A model generated the notes under the pieces. That model had not been told where the DNA came from. It made no database searches and saw only the letters and a list, made by a program, of their open reading frames with translations. DNA of 64,000 nucleotides from Enterovibrio norvegicus DSM 15893 (GTDB lineage: Bacteria > Pseudomonadota > Gammaproteobacteria > Enterobacterales > Vibrionaceae): NCBI RefSeq assembly GCF_900115495.1, contig NZ_FOWR01000002.1:62001-126000 (forward strand), in the 5' to 3' direction. Both the position numbers and the translations under genes were made by a program. This document shows positions 44,328-55,400 of the stretch, piece after piece. Position 1 is the stretch's first letter. Each line of letters starts with the position of its first letter.

Positions 44328-46730
44328 ATGTGCCATTCTTGTTCATCATCGCGTTGCAAAAACACCGCGCATGCGCATTCATCAACACACCTTCAGAGCA
44401 CGACAGTCTCAAGCGAAACCTGCTGCAACACGTCAAGTACCGTTGCGTCATCATCGTGTTCTGTTTCTGATGGCATACAGGAGGACAGCGACGATCCTGC
44501 GCGAGCCAGTGGTTGTCGCCAAGAAAAAGGCGTTAATATCGTTCACGAACATGAACACAATCACAAATCATCCTGTTGTGCGACATCCAAACCTGAGCCA
44601 GAAGCCGTTATCAGTGGCAACAATGTGGTTGAATGGCGCGTGTCTAACATGGATTGCCCAAGCTGTGCAGGCAAGCTAGAAACGGCATTGCGTGGCATTG
44701 ACGGCCTTGTCGATGCAAAGGTACGTTTCGCGACAGAAAAACTTGTTGTCAGCTTCTCTGCGTCGCCTTCAGAAGCATCGCTCTCTGCCATAAAAAACCG
44801 TGCTGAAAAAACAGGTTTCCCCCTTACTTCTGTCTCTGAACCCAAAAAAGCCCAAGCGCCGCTGTCACTTATTGAGCGCATTCAAAAAGAAGGCGTGTTG
44901 ATTGCGCTCATCTCTGTCATGGCGTTAGCGGGTGTGTTGTCTTTCTGGAACACAGAGCTTTCGAGCACGTTGTTCACGTTAGCGACCGTGATGGGTTTGT
45001 TACCTATTTTGAAAAAAGCCGGAACCCTAGCCAAAAGTGGTTCGCCATTTTCCATCGAAATGCTAATGAGCATTGCGGCATTGGGGGCCTTATACCTGGG
45101 CGAAACCGTCGAAGCAGCCATGGTGTTGGTGCTGTTTTTGATAGGTGAGCGCCTTGAAGGGTATGCGTCTTCCAGGGCGAGGGATGGCATTCAAGCGTTA
45201 ATGGCACTGGTGCCGGACGACGTTATTCGCATTGACGATGACGGCAAACGTAAAAGCGTCGCTGTGTCGAGTTTGCAGCCTTCACACTGCATAGAAATTG
45301 CACCAGGCGGCAGATTGCCTGCGGATGCAGAACTGATGGGTCACACTGCCAGTTTTGATTTGAGCGCGTTGACGGGCGAATCGATCCCCGTAGAAAAACT
45401 GGTGGGCGAGAACGTCCCCGCAGGCGCGTTGGTCGTTGACCAAGTGGTGCAACTGCGTGTTGTGTCAGAACAAGGCAAGAGTGCGATTGACCGTATTCTT
45501 ACGCTGATAGAAGAAGCGGAATCACGCCGCGCGCCCGTGGAGCGTTTTATCGACCGCTTTAGTCGCTGGTATACGCCATTGATGATTCTGGTTGCCGCAC
45601 TCGTCGTGATTGTGCCGCCGTTGCTGTTTGGCGAAAGTTGGGATACGTGGGTATATCGTGGTCTCGCGCTGTTGCTCATTGCCTGCCCGTGTGCCTTGGT
45701 GATTTCAACGCCAGCGGCGATGACTTCAGGCCTTGCCGCTGCAGCAAGGCAGGGCGCATTGATTAAAGGGGGTGCAGCACTAGAAGCTCTCAGCAAGGTG
45801 GATTACATCGCCTTCGACAAAACAGGCACCCTGACGGAAGGCAAGCCAGTAGTGACTGATATTCTGACATGGTCAGGCGACGAGCAAACATTGATCGCGC
45901 AGTCTGCAGCGATTGAAACAGGTTCGCATCATCCCCTTGCTAAAGCATTGGTTGCCGAAGCAAAGCATCGACAAGTCCCTGAGTTAGTTGCTCAACAGAT
46001 GAAAGCGACCGTAGGGCGAGGCGTATCTGGTTTGGTTGAAGGGAAAATGATTGCGCTGGTGGCGCTCGACAAACTTGATGCCACACAGGACATCAGCGAT
46101 GCGCAGCAAGACGCTGCACAAGCGATGGCGATGTCAGGAAAAACTGTCGCTATTGTTTTCGTCGACAAAGAAGCAAAAGGTGCCATCGCGTGGCGTGATG
46201 AGCTGCGTAGTGAAGCAAAAGAGACCGTGTCTGCACTCAACCTTGAAGGCGTCCGCTCCGTCATGTTGACAGGAGATAACCCCAAAGCGGCGGCAGGTCT
46301 TGCTGCACAGTTAAACATGGAATACCGCGCTGGTCTTATGCCTGAAGGTAAAGTTGATGCCATCAATGAACTTGCGAAAATAGCTCGTGTTGCCATGGTG
46401 GGGGATGGCATCAATGATGCGCCAGCAATGAAGGCGGCAACCATTGGCATTGCAATGGGCGGGGGGACTGACGTTGCACTTGAAACTGCAGACATTGCTC
46501 TGAGTCACAATCGCATTGAAAGCTTGCCTGATATTGTCAATCTAGCGCGCGCAACCATGTCTAATGTCCATCAAAATGTCGCCCTGGCCGTCGGCCTAAA
46601 AGCCATTTTCCTCGTGACCACTGTGCTTGGTTTTACAGGGCTATGGGTTGCAGTGCTCGCAGACAGTGGAGCAACAGCGATCGTGACCATGAATGCACTA
46701 AGATTGTTGAAATGGGGCAAAAAGAAATAA
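44328..46730 (+). CDS. zntA: Zn2+/Cd2+/Pb2+-type heavy-metal P-type ATPase
   Basis: 800 residues. An N-terminal Cys/His-rich tail (1-90; MCHSCSSSRC, TCCNT, HEHEHNHKSSCC) is followed by one heavy-metal-associated domain with MDCPSCAGK (about 109-115) and about eight membrane segments. Other elements: the actuator SALTGES, the transport motif IACPCALVIS (CPC 453-455), the phosphorylated Asp497 in FDKTGTLTEGKP, and the hinge MVGDGINDAPAM. The CPC motif with a C-terminal end lacking extra metal sites fits the Zn/Cd/Pb group rather than copper pumps. AAAGGAG lies just before ATG 44328; the frame opens at 44265 but the promoter covers that part. Symbol by similarity. Confidence 0.9.
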   Translation: MCHSCSSSRCKNTAHAHSSTHLQSTTVSSETCCNTSSTVASSSCSVSDGIQEDSDDPARASGCRQEKGVNIVHEHEHNHKSSCCATSKPEPEAVISGNNVVEWRVSNMDCPSCAGKLETALRGIDGLVDAKVRFATEKLVVSFSASPSEASLSAIKNRAEKTGFPLTSVSEPKKAQAPLSLIERIQKEGVLIALISVMALAGVLSFWNTELSSTLFTLATVMGLLPILKKAGTLAKSGSPFSIEMLMSIAALGALYLGETVEAAMVLVLFLIGERLEGYASSRARDGIQALMALVPDDVIRIDDDGKRKSVAVSSLQPSHCIEIAPGGRLPADAELMGHTASFDLSALTGESIPVEKLVGENVPAGALVVDQVVQLRVVSEQGKSAIDRILTLIEEAESRRAPVERFIDRFSRWYTPLMILVAALVVIVPPLLFGESWDTWVYRGLALLLIACPCALVISTPAAMTSGLAAAARQGALIKGGAALEALSKVDYIAFDKTGTLTEGKPVVTDILTWSGDEQTLIAQSAAIETGSHHPLAKALVAEAKHRQVPELVAQQMKATVGRGVSGLVEGKMIALVALDKLDATQDISDAQQDAAQAMAMSGKTVAIVFVDKEAKGAIAWRDELRSEAKETVSALNLEGVRSVMLTGDNPKAAAGLAAQLNMEYRAGLMPEGKVDAINELAKIARVAMVGDGINDAPAMKAATIGIAMGGGTDVALETADIALSHNRIESLPDIVNLARATMSNVHQNVALAVGLKAIFLVTTVLGFTGLWVAVLADSGATAIVTMNALRLLKWGKKK

Positions 46731-46842
46731 TTTACGTATTGCTAATATAAGTGGGCATGGTGACGGTAAATCTAACGATATTGTTTGTTCATAGTGATGA
46801 GTATCTACAATTTGTGAAATCATGTGAAAGCAGGATGGTTCA

Positions 46843-46862
46843 AAAGTGATATTAATCACTTT
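46843..46862. promoter_or_regulatory. Strong CRP-binding-site-like palindrome upstream of udp
   Basis: AAAGTGATATTAATCACTTT is a perfect palindrome containing GTGAT-N4-ATCAC, the core of the CRP consensus. It lies about 117 bp before the udp start. E. coli udp is known to be controlled by CRP and CytR, which makes the assignment likely. Confidence 0.7.
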
Positions 46863-46978
46863 AAAATTTTCACTGGACGCTATTGTGAACATATTGAATG
46901 CCACAGCCCATTTTCTAGTGGCAATGTAGATAAGAGTAATGACTTATCTTGTTGAACCCAAGCATTAAGGAAAGCGTT

Positions 46979-47752
46979 ATGACTGAGCAAACTGTATTTC
47001 ATCTAGGTGTTTCTAAAGCGGATCTTGAAGGTGCCAAAATGGCGATCATTCCGGGAGATCCTGCTCGAGTTGAAAAAATCGCAGCATTGATGGAAACGTC
47101 GAAATTCCTTGCTAGTCACCGTGAGTACACCTTGTACTTAGGGCGTATTGATGACAAGCCAGTCGTGGTATGTTCTACCGGCATTGGTGGCCCATCAACA
47201 TCCATTGCTGTTGAAGAATTGGCGCAGTTGGGCATTGAAACCTTCCTTCGTGTGGGTACAACCGGTGCGATTCAGCCGAACATCAATGTTGGCGATATGA
47301 TCGTGACGACGGCATCTGTGCGTTTGGATGGTGCAAGCTGCCACTTTGCGCCATTAGAGTTTCCTGCGGTTGCAGACTTTGACGTTGCGACAGCGATGAA
47401 AGTGGCTGCGGATGCGTCAGGTGCAAAAGTGCACACAGGCGTTACTGCATCGAGTGATACTTTCTACCCAGGTCAAGAGCGCTATGACACCTTCAGTGGT
47501 CGTGTTGTGCGTCGCTTCCAAGGCTCAATGAAAGAGTGGCAAGACATGGGAGTGTTGAACTTCGAAATGGAATCGGCAACTTTGCTAACCATGTGTGCAA
47601 GTTCAGGGCTGCGTGCAGGATGTATCGCCGGCGTTATCATCAACCGCACACAAAAAGAAATTCCAGATCAAGCAACCATGGCCGAAACCGAAGCGCGCTC
47701 TATTCGTGCAGTGGTTGAGTCGGCGCGTAATCTGATGAAGATGGATGGATAA
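46979..47752 (+). CDS. udp: Uridine phosphorylase
   Basis: 257 residues. It cleaves uridine with phosphate to uracil and ribose-1-phosphate. Near-identity to enteric Udp is visible throughout: [87 protein letters not shown]. Start 46979 has AAGGAAA upstream; the frame opens at 46949. It has its own CRP-like site and terminator. Confidence 0.95.
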   Translation: MTEQTVFHLGVSKADLEGAKMAIIPGDPARVEKIAALMETSKFLASHREYTLYLGRIDDKPVVVCSTGIGGPSTSIAVEELAQLGIETFLRVGTTGAIQPNINVGDMIVTTASVRLDGASCHFAPLEFPAVADFDVATAMKVAADASGAKVHTGVTASSDTFYPGQERYDTFSGRVVRRFQGSMKEWQDMGVLNFEMESATLLTMCASSGLRAGCIAGVIINRTQKEIPDQATMAETEARSIRAVVESARNLMKMDG

Positions 47753-47793
47753 TCGCGTCATTTCTAGCGATTAGTTCTTCGAGTTAAGATAAG

Positions 47794-47821
47794 AAAGCCA
47801 GCAGAGATGCTGGCTTTTTTT
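47794..47821 (+). terminator. Intrinsic terminator after udp
   Basis: AGCCAGCA-GAGA-TGCTGGCT followed by T7; also able to end the convergent CARF gene. Confidence 0.88.
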
Positions 47822-47840
47822 GTTTCCGTTGCGTCTCTAC

Positions 47841-49010
47841 TTATGCAAAGGACGTCTTTTCATAACCACCGGCTTTCAGGAACCATTGGTGTAAGTGGGT
47901 TTTCAAGTCGCCCAATTGATCAGGGCCAATGAGAGCCAAACCAAGGTCCGTTGCGCGAGTTATGTCATGATGACGAAGCGGGCGGAAGCTGACCAACATA
48001 GCGCGCGCTTGGAGGCCGCCTAATAGGTCGCGAATAGATTCCAACTTGTACAAGGTATCATCACCGTCGCTCGACATTCCTTTGGTTTTGCACTCGATGA
48101 TGTGAAGTTTGTTATTCACCACCGTGGCAACATCCAATTCATTACGCACTTCTTTTTCGCCAATCTGGCGATAAACTTGCACACCCAATGAGTAGTCTTG
48201 AATGGTCAGCAACTCACGCTGAATTTGTTCAACGATGTGGTGCACATACCATTCGAGCCATTCGCCATTCGCAAAACGGCGCGCTGCTTCGTTGGCGAAG
48301 GTCAAGGTGCCACCTTGGTAGGATGACAGCCCTGCATCGTTTAGATCATCAATCAGCATACCCAATTCGCGGTAGCCTTGTTGTTTCTCACTCAGCTCTA
48401 CATCAAGACGCTGTTCTTTACGACAAGTGGTCGCCAAGTAATTTAACGTGGCAAGGCCAGGGCCAAGTTCATAGGCATTGCTTGCCCATTTGTGGCCGAC
48501 GGTTTCAATGGTGGTTTCAAGTGGGCTTCGAATATTGTCTTCAAGCAACTCACAACGTGCACCGAAAATAGTGAGATAGTCGCTAATGTTGATGTGATCT
48601 TCCACCTGTTGCTGTTGTCGACCTTCAGGGAAAAGCCAGCACAGCTCGTCGCTGAAAGGTTCAATGACATAAATCGGCCACTGGTAGGTGCGGAACACTT
48701 CATAGGCAGAAAGTAGACGGTGGCGCAGTCCGCAGCTTGCATTGAAGTAAACTTTAGCGCTTTCTTGCTTCAGTTTCTCAGCTAACTCAACAAGCTTGGA
48801 CTTGATGAGTGGGATATTGATGTCTGTAGGGATCACGTAAAATTCAGTCTGAATGCCTTTCGGTAGCAAGACCTTACTCAGCTGATCAAATTGGTTCTGC
48901 TGTTCCTCAACGCCAATAAAGATGACTCTCTCGGCCTGTGATTGGCGGTGCAGCAAAGCGGTGACCAGCCTCACGGGGTCTTGGTCGATAATACCAACAT
49001 GAATGGCCAT
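47841..49010 (-). CDS. Orphan CARF - PD-(D/E)xK nuclease protein (DUF1887, Card1/Can2-like)
   Basis: 389 residues. The N-terminal ~140 residues form a Rossmann-like CARF domain (MAIHVGIIDQDPVRLVTALL; ligand loop KVYFNASCGLRHRLLSAYEVF at about 86-106). A small winged-helix-like middle follows (about 200-245). The C-terminal restriction-endonuclease fold has the pattern E250/E253, then D293 in NELDVATV and E306-C-K308 in HIIECKTKG, so the metal-nuclease site looks complete. Family knowledge: Card1/Can2 proteins are DNA/RNA nucleases switched on by cyclic oligoadenylates from type III CRISPR systems; solitary V. cholerae homologues are known. No CRISPR array or cas10 is here. The usual NxTGG(T/N)K ligand loop reads NASCGLRH. 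Start 49010 has GGAG upstream. Confidence 0.87.
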   Translation of the reverse strand: MAIHVGIIDQDPVRLVTALLHRQSQAERVIFIGVEEQQNQFDQLSKVLLPKGIQTEFYVIPTDINIPLIKSKLVELAEKLKQESAKVYFNASCGLRHRLLSAYEVFRTYQWPIYVIEPFSDELCWLFPEGRQQQQVEDHINISDYLTIFGARCELLEDNIRSPLETTIETVGHKWASNAYELGPGLATLNYLATTCRKEQRLDVELSEKQQGYRELGMLIDDLNDAGLSSYQGGTLTFANEAARRFANGEWLEWYVHHIVEQIQRELLTIQDYSLGVQVYRQIGEKEVRNELDVATVVNNKLHIIECKTKGMSSDGDDTLYKLESIRDLLGGLQARAMLVSFRPLRHHDITRATDLGLALIGPDQLGDLKTHLHQWFLKAGGYEKTSFA

Positions 49011-49313
49011 AGTTACTCCATGGTTAGTCAGCACTACGAACATTTCGCATGCCGACTTATTGTTATAGTTCTTCTAATATCTGGTCGCGGCGCGAGATAT
49101 TCAAGTACTTAGTAATTTTTCTCTCTGTTTAAGATAGGAGTGATTCACTTCTATTCGTGTTTTGCACAAAAAGTGCCACCAATATTGGCCTGTTTTCCTA
49201 ATCTTAATAGTGTCACTTGTTTCATTGTTGATGATTTCCAAAAAATTCATCGATAAACCCCGTCTCACTATTTCTCAATGTTGAGCCTTCAATGAAACTA
49301 GGGGAGTGAGCTT
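49011..49313. other. Intergenic region before the adhesin leader ORF
   Basis: 303 bp of AT-rich sequence between the divergent CARF gene and the leader ORF. It must carry the promoters of both. I see no full-consensus operator or terminator in it. Confidence 0.5.
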
Positions 49314-49406
49314 ATGACACGCATCTCCTTGATGGTTAGACTACGTGCACATCATCAAGGACATACGACTGCAATTCGACATGCGAAGCACTGGGGAGAG
49401 TTATGA
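49314..49406 (+). CDS. 30-residue leader ORF overlapping the adhesin start
   Basis: ATG 49314 follows a strong GGGGAG Shine-Dalgarno (about 9 nt). The frame runs 30 codons to TGA 49404-49406, which overlaps the adhesin ATG 49403 as ATGA. The product is basic and His-rich: it starts MTRISLMVRLRAHHQGH and ends RHAKHWGEL, with five His, four Arg and one Lys. No family is recognised and there is no signal peptide. The arrangement suggests translational coupling, so the ORF could set how much of the very large protein is made. It is also possible that it is a short chance ORF, but the good ribosome binding site and exact overlap argue against that. Confidence 0.6.
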   Translation: MTRISLMVRLRAHHQGHTTAIRHAKHWGEL

Positions 49407-52400
49407 TTGGTCACGAGTTTGATTCCAAATTAGACGTTATCGAGGTTAGAGGACAGGCGTTTCTAGTCACGAATGATGCGAGAATCATTGGCCTCGAAAA
49501 AGGCATGCACATCGCGCCGAATCAAGTACTTTTGACAAACAACGACAGTGATGTCGTGGTTGCCCTAGATGGCAACGTCTTTCAAATCGATAGCCAATGC
49601 GCTTCCTGTTTGGTTCCTGCAACCGCGGGTCAAGATGCTTCTATTGCGACAACGCCAATTCAAGCCTATTTCAATGGTGAGGTATTGGATTCAGATTTGC
49701 CTTTGAATCTTGACGTTGCCCAGCTCCAAGAATTGATTTTACAAGGTGTCGACCCCACCGAAATCTTTGAAGAAGCAGCAGCTGGTGAAGCCGCTGAAGG
49801 TTCTTCGAATGCAGGTTTCGTCGTTATTGAGTACCTTAATGCCTCCACACTTGCTGAAGCCGGGTTCGATACCACAGGACCGGCAGGTGATAGCAATATC
49901 ATTCCAGACTTCTTTGGCGACGATGACAATCGCAACGATGGCGGTGATACCACACCGCCTGTTCCGCCTCCTCATGTTGATGGTGCTGGTGGCCAGCGCA
50001 TTTCGCTTTCCGTCGATGAAGGTGATCTCGATAACTCACCTTACGGCGCACCGACCACGGCGGCGTTTACGATTGAAGCTGGCACTGAAGCGTTAAATCC
50101 CAGAACGCTACAAATTGCGCCGAGTGCTTTAACACAATTTGAGACGGAATTGAGCACGATCACTTCAGGTGGTGAACCTGTCGTGTTCACACGTTCAAGC
50201 ACGGCGTCTGGTGATACGGGTACGTTTACGCTGGTGGGGACGGTTGATGGCGAAGTGGTCATCACTTTGACGGTGACGGCAACACAAGATGGCGACGATT
50301 TGTCTGTCAGTGCCACGCTCGATCAATCTGCACCGCTGGACCATTTGAGTGGTTCAGGCACATACATTGAAATCAACGGTGATGCGATCACCATTGATTT
50401 GCCGTTACAAGTGGCTGATAGCTCTGGCGACTTACTTCAACAACCTGCGCAAATTCAGTTAATCAGCAACGATGGTGCCGCCCCTATTGTGGGTACCGCT
50501 AGCGTTGAGATAGAAGAGCCGCAAAACAACCCCGTCAGCGAGAAGCGCGAATCCACGACTGAAGGCATTGATCTTGGCAGCGACAATATCACCAAAATTG
50601 AGTTTGACAATACACAAGCCAAGCTCGCTTTTGATGGTGTCACCAGCCATAACCAAGAAACCTGGGTGGACACTTCTGTTGATGGTGTGGTGACCCTACG
50701 CGTCGTTGGCTCGGACGAGGCCGTACTTGAGATTTCGCTAAAAGTACCGTCTGCGTCGGGTGAAACCGCCGCGTATGAAGTGACACAATTTTTGCCTATC
50801 GACCAAGATGAAGATGTTGTCGGTGATGGCAACTTTGAACAGTCTACATTTACACTGCCGTTCAAGGTTTACGATAACGACGGCGATGTGAGTAATGATT
50901 CCGAGGTGACGTTCACCATTAAAGATGGTGTACCGACAGCGGGAGGCGAGCGCCTGAATGCTGCCGGTGATCCACAAGACTTCTTGGCTATCGATGAATC
51001 GGGTACTAGCCAAGATACCTCTGAACGAAATTCAGCGACAGGTTCATTTGATATTGAAGCGGCGTCGGACAAGTTGATGCCAGACACGTTGAGCATTGAA
51101 GATTTTGCATCGCTTCAAACAGAGTTGATGGAGCTTCAGAACAATGCGGGTGAAAATGTTGATGACGTAAGCTTGGTGGAGAGTACTGATGCAAGTGGTA
51201 ATCGTGTTCTGACGATCACCGCATCCATCGGTGGCGAACCGGCGTTGGAGTTTGTGTTCACTGCTACACAAGCTGCGGGCGCTATCGATGTCACGGTAGA
51301 AACGGCATTCCATCAATATACACCGCTTATTCATCCGCAAGACCCAGATGCAGCGCAGCAAAGTGGCAATGTCACCGCGGATGACAAGACCATTACCATC
51401 AAAATTCCGGTACAAATCCAAGACTCTGATGGCAATAGCCTCATAAATCCTGACTCGACCTTTGACCCAAGCGCACCTGATCATCAAGGCCGTGTGGTGA
51501 CATTCGAAGTGACGGACAATGCGACCGAGACGATTGATGAGACCACGGTTGATGCAATAACGGTTGATGAAAGTGGCATTGATGGCAGTGCGACCAGTCA
51601 CCAAGGCTCGCAAACCAGCGGCACTTTGAACATTGATGATACCAACAACAGTGGTAGCCCAAACAACTTGAATGTGCATGATGGCTCGGGAGACACGTTA
51701 GCGGATTTCAATTTTGAAACCGACTACGTGACGTACCCTGATGGCCAGCCTGTCGAGTCGGGCGGCTTTCCTGTTCGTATGGAACAACGCCCTGAAGGCG
51801 ATACCTTCCCGAAAACCTATTACGGCGTTGCAGATGATAATTCTGGTGACCTACGTGATGTATATAAAGTGGTCCTCGCGTCAGATGGCACTTTCTCCTT
51901 TGAATTATTAGCAGGGCTTGATCACGCAGAAGGTGATGGTATTAACACCTTAACCTTTAATCTGACCGCTTTCGCTACCGATGCTGATGGTGACGTCGCA
52001 TCAAAAATCACTGTGCCGATCACTGTTACCGATGACATTCCGCGTACAGAAGGCAATTTGTCTATCGACATTGATGATCTCGATACCGGCGCTATCTCGG
52101 TCAATGTCTTTGAAATCACCGACCCATCACAAAACCCTGGCATTGAAGACCTACAAGGGGCAGATAGCAACACCCTCATTACCCGTATCTTTAATGGTGA
52201 AGAGTGGGTGGATGTGTCAACGCGTCGTGAATCTGAAATTGATATCTTCTCAGAAGCGGATCCAAGCATCCAAATCGGTACCGTCGTGATTGACCCAAGG
52301 ACCGATCCTGTTGGCCAAATCACGTTTAACTTAACCGATGAAGAGTTCACTGGGTCGATTGATCAGTCCCTTCGCTATGAAGTCACGGATGGCGATGGTG

Positions 52401-55400
52401 ACAAAGTAGAAGGCAGTATCTCGCTGGTCATTGATGTCGATGCGGCGGGTGGACAAAAAGTGTCACTTACCGTCAACGAAGGTGATTTGGATGACGCGAC
52501 CTACAGTGAAGCATCAAGTTCAACCTTCGCGATTGAAGCGGGTACAGAACGTTTGGTGCCAGGGTCTCTGCAAATCGCACCAAGTGCACTTGCCTTGTTT
52601 GAGTCAGAACTGGCGACGATTACTGCAGGTGGCGAGCCCGTTGTCTTTTCGCACAGCGTGGAAGGTGACGACGTCGGCACCTTTACCTTGGTCGGTAAAG
52701 TGGGTGATGAGGTCGTTGTGACGCTCACCGTCGTTGCCGAGCAAGACGGCAATAGTTTATCCGTCACGGCTACATTAGATCAGACGGCACCGCTGGACCA
52801 TAGCTCGGGCACAGGCACTTACGTCAACATTGATGGTGACCAGCTAACCATCAACTTGCCGTTGCAAGTTGAGGATACGACGGGCGAATTGATGTTGGCG
52901 CCGGCCGAAATCACCATGGTCAGTAACGATGGCGCGGCACCAATCATTGAAGATGTGGCGGTTGAACTGCAAGAACCACAGAATAACGCAACGGATCCTG
53001 TTGTTTCTTCTACGTCCGACGGTGTTGATTTGGGCAGTGATGAAATCAGCAAAATAGAGTTTGATGCAACGGCGGCTGAAAGCGCGTTTGACGGCATCAC
53101 AAGCAATGGTGAAGAAACCTATGTCGATACGTCTGTCGAGGGCGTTATCACACTGCGTGTGACGGGCACTGATGAAGCGGTACTCGAAATCGCAATGAAA
53201 GCGCCAGAATCAAGCGGCGATGATGTTTCTTATGAAGTGAAACAGTTCCTTCCCTTCGACCAGAATGAAGACGTTAGCGGCGATGGCAATTTCGAGCAAT
53301 CGACCTTTAACCTGCCGTTTACTGTCTTCGACGCGGATGGCGACGAGAGCAACAGCGCGGAAGTGAGCATTACCATCAAAGATGGTGTGCCAACAACCGG
53401 TGGTGAGCAACTGGATGGCAGCGGAAATCCTGTCGACATACTTGAGCTCAGTGAGAATGTCACAACCCAAGATGCATCAGAATCTAATTCTGCAACAGGC
53501 TCGTTCGATTTAATTGCTACATCTGACAAATTGGTGCCTGATACATTAAGTATTGAAGATTTTGCGTCATTGCAGACCGAGTTGATGGAGCTGCAAAATA
53601 ACGAGGGCGAGAACGTCGATAGCGTGACGCTGGTTGAAAGTGTCGACGGCGACGGTAATCGCGTGTTGACCGTTGCCGCATCTGTTGGCGGGGAGACAGT
53701 GCTTGAGTTTGTCTTTACTGCAACGCAAGCCGCAGATTCTCTGGATGTCACGGTAGAGACCGCGTTCCATCAATACGCGCCATTGAATCATCCACAAGAT
53801 CCAAGCACTGCGCAGCAAGAAGGTGGTGTGACGGCAAATGGTGACGTTATTTCGATCAAAATTCCTGTCCAAATCCTCGATTCTGATGGCAACAGTCTGA
53901 TCAACCCTGACAGCACCTACGACCCAAGTGCGCCAGATACACAAGGACGCATCGTCACATTTGAAATTAAAGATGATCAAGTCGATACGGCAGAAGAAAG
54001 CACCGCCGATACCCTCACTGTGAATGAAAACAGCATTGATGGCAGTGCGACGAGCCACCAAGGCTCTCAAGCCAGCGGTAACTTGAACATTGATGACACC
54101 AACGACAGTGGCAATCCTAACAACCTCGATACCAACGATGGTGTGGGCGACAACTTGAAGGATTTCAATTTTGAAACCGACTACATCACATACCCTGACG
54201 GTCAGCCGCTGTTGTCAGGAGGTTTTCCTGTCCGGATGGAACTGCGCCCTGAAGGCGATACGTTCCCGAAAACCTATTATGGCGTTGCCAGTGATGAGAA
54301 CGGTGATGATCGTGATGTTTATTCATTAGTATTGGAGTCTGATGGCTCATTTTCTTTTGAGTTGCTGGCAGGGCTCGATCACGCAGAAGGCGATGGGATC
54401 AATACCCTGAGCTTCAACCTGACGGCATTCGCGACTGACGCTGATGGGGACGTTGTTTCTCAAGTCACCGTTCCAATCACAGTGACCGATGATGTGCCGC
54501 GCACAGAAGGTAACCTCGCCATTGCGATTGATGATCTCGACGGCACACCAGTGACCGTTTCACTGGATGTGTTTGAGATCACTGACCCATCACAAAACTC
54601 TGGCATTGAAGACCTACAAGGGGCGGATAGCGTAACGTTAATCACGCGTTTGTTTAACGGTATTGAATGGGTGGATGTGTCTACGCGCAGTGACTCTGAG
54701 ATAGACATTTACTCAGAAACGGATAACGCTATCAAGATTGGTACGGTGGACATTGACCCTCGTACAAGCCCTATAGGGCAAATCACCTTCACGTCAACGG
54801 ACGCCAATGTGATTGGTTCCGTTGATCAAAACATCCTTTTTGAAGTGACCGATGCAGATGGTGACGTGGTTGAAGGCAGTATTGCGCTGACCATCGAAGA
54901 CCAAATACCCACCATTGTTGTGAACCCATCGACATCGGGAGAGCAGCAAGAAATCAGCGGCGTGGAAGACCAAGGTCAAGACAACACCGATACCGAAGCC
55001 GATGGCGTGACGCCTGCGAATGGCGTTGCGATCAACATGCAATTGAGTGTGGGTGATAACGATCTGGGTGAAGCGCTCGAAGAGAACGGCAGTTTAGTAC
55101 TCAACGGTGAAGTGACCCTCGCAACACGTGATGCTGCTGGTGACATTGGCGGGACGTTCTACTTTAACGGCACGGCGATTACACCTGATGGTGATGGAAA
55201 CATTGTGTTTGATAGCACCATGTTTGAAGCCGTTGATGGTTCAGACCCTATTACGTTTAACCTCGTGGGCATTACCTTTATTCCTGACCCTGATTACTCG
55301 TCATATGACGACACTGATCTGATTGAGTTTGATGTCGAGCTTGAGGTCAATGGCCACGACCCTGTCTTTACGTCATCACCGATGCAAATCAATATTGACG

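Noticed and set aside
47700-49400. CRISPR array or cas genes beside the CARF nuclease
   Set aside because: No short direct repeats with spacers and no cas-like protein in either flank.
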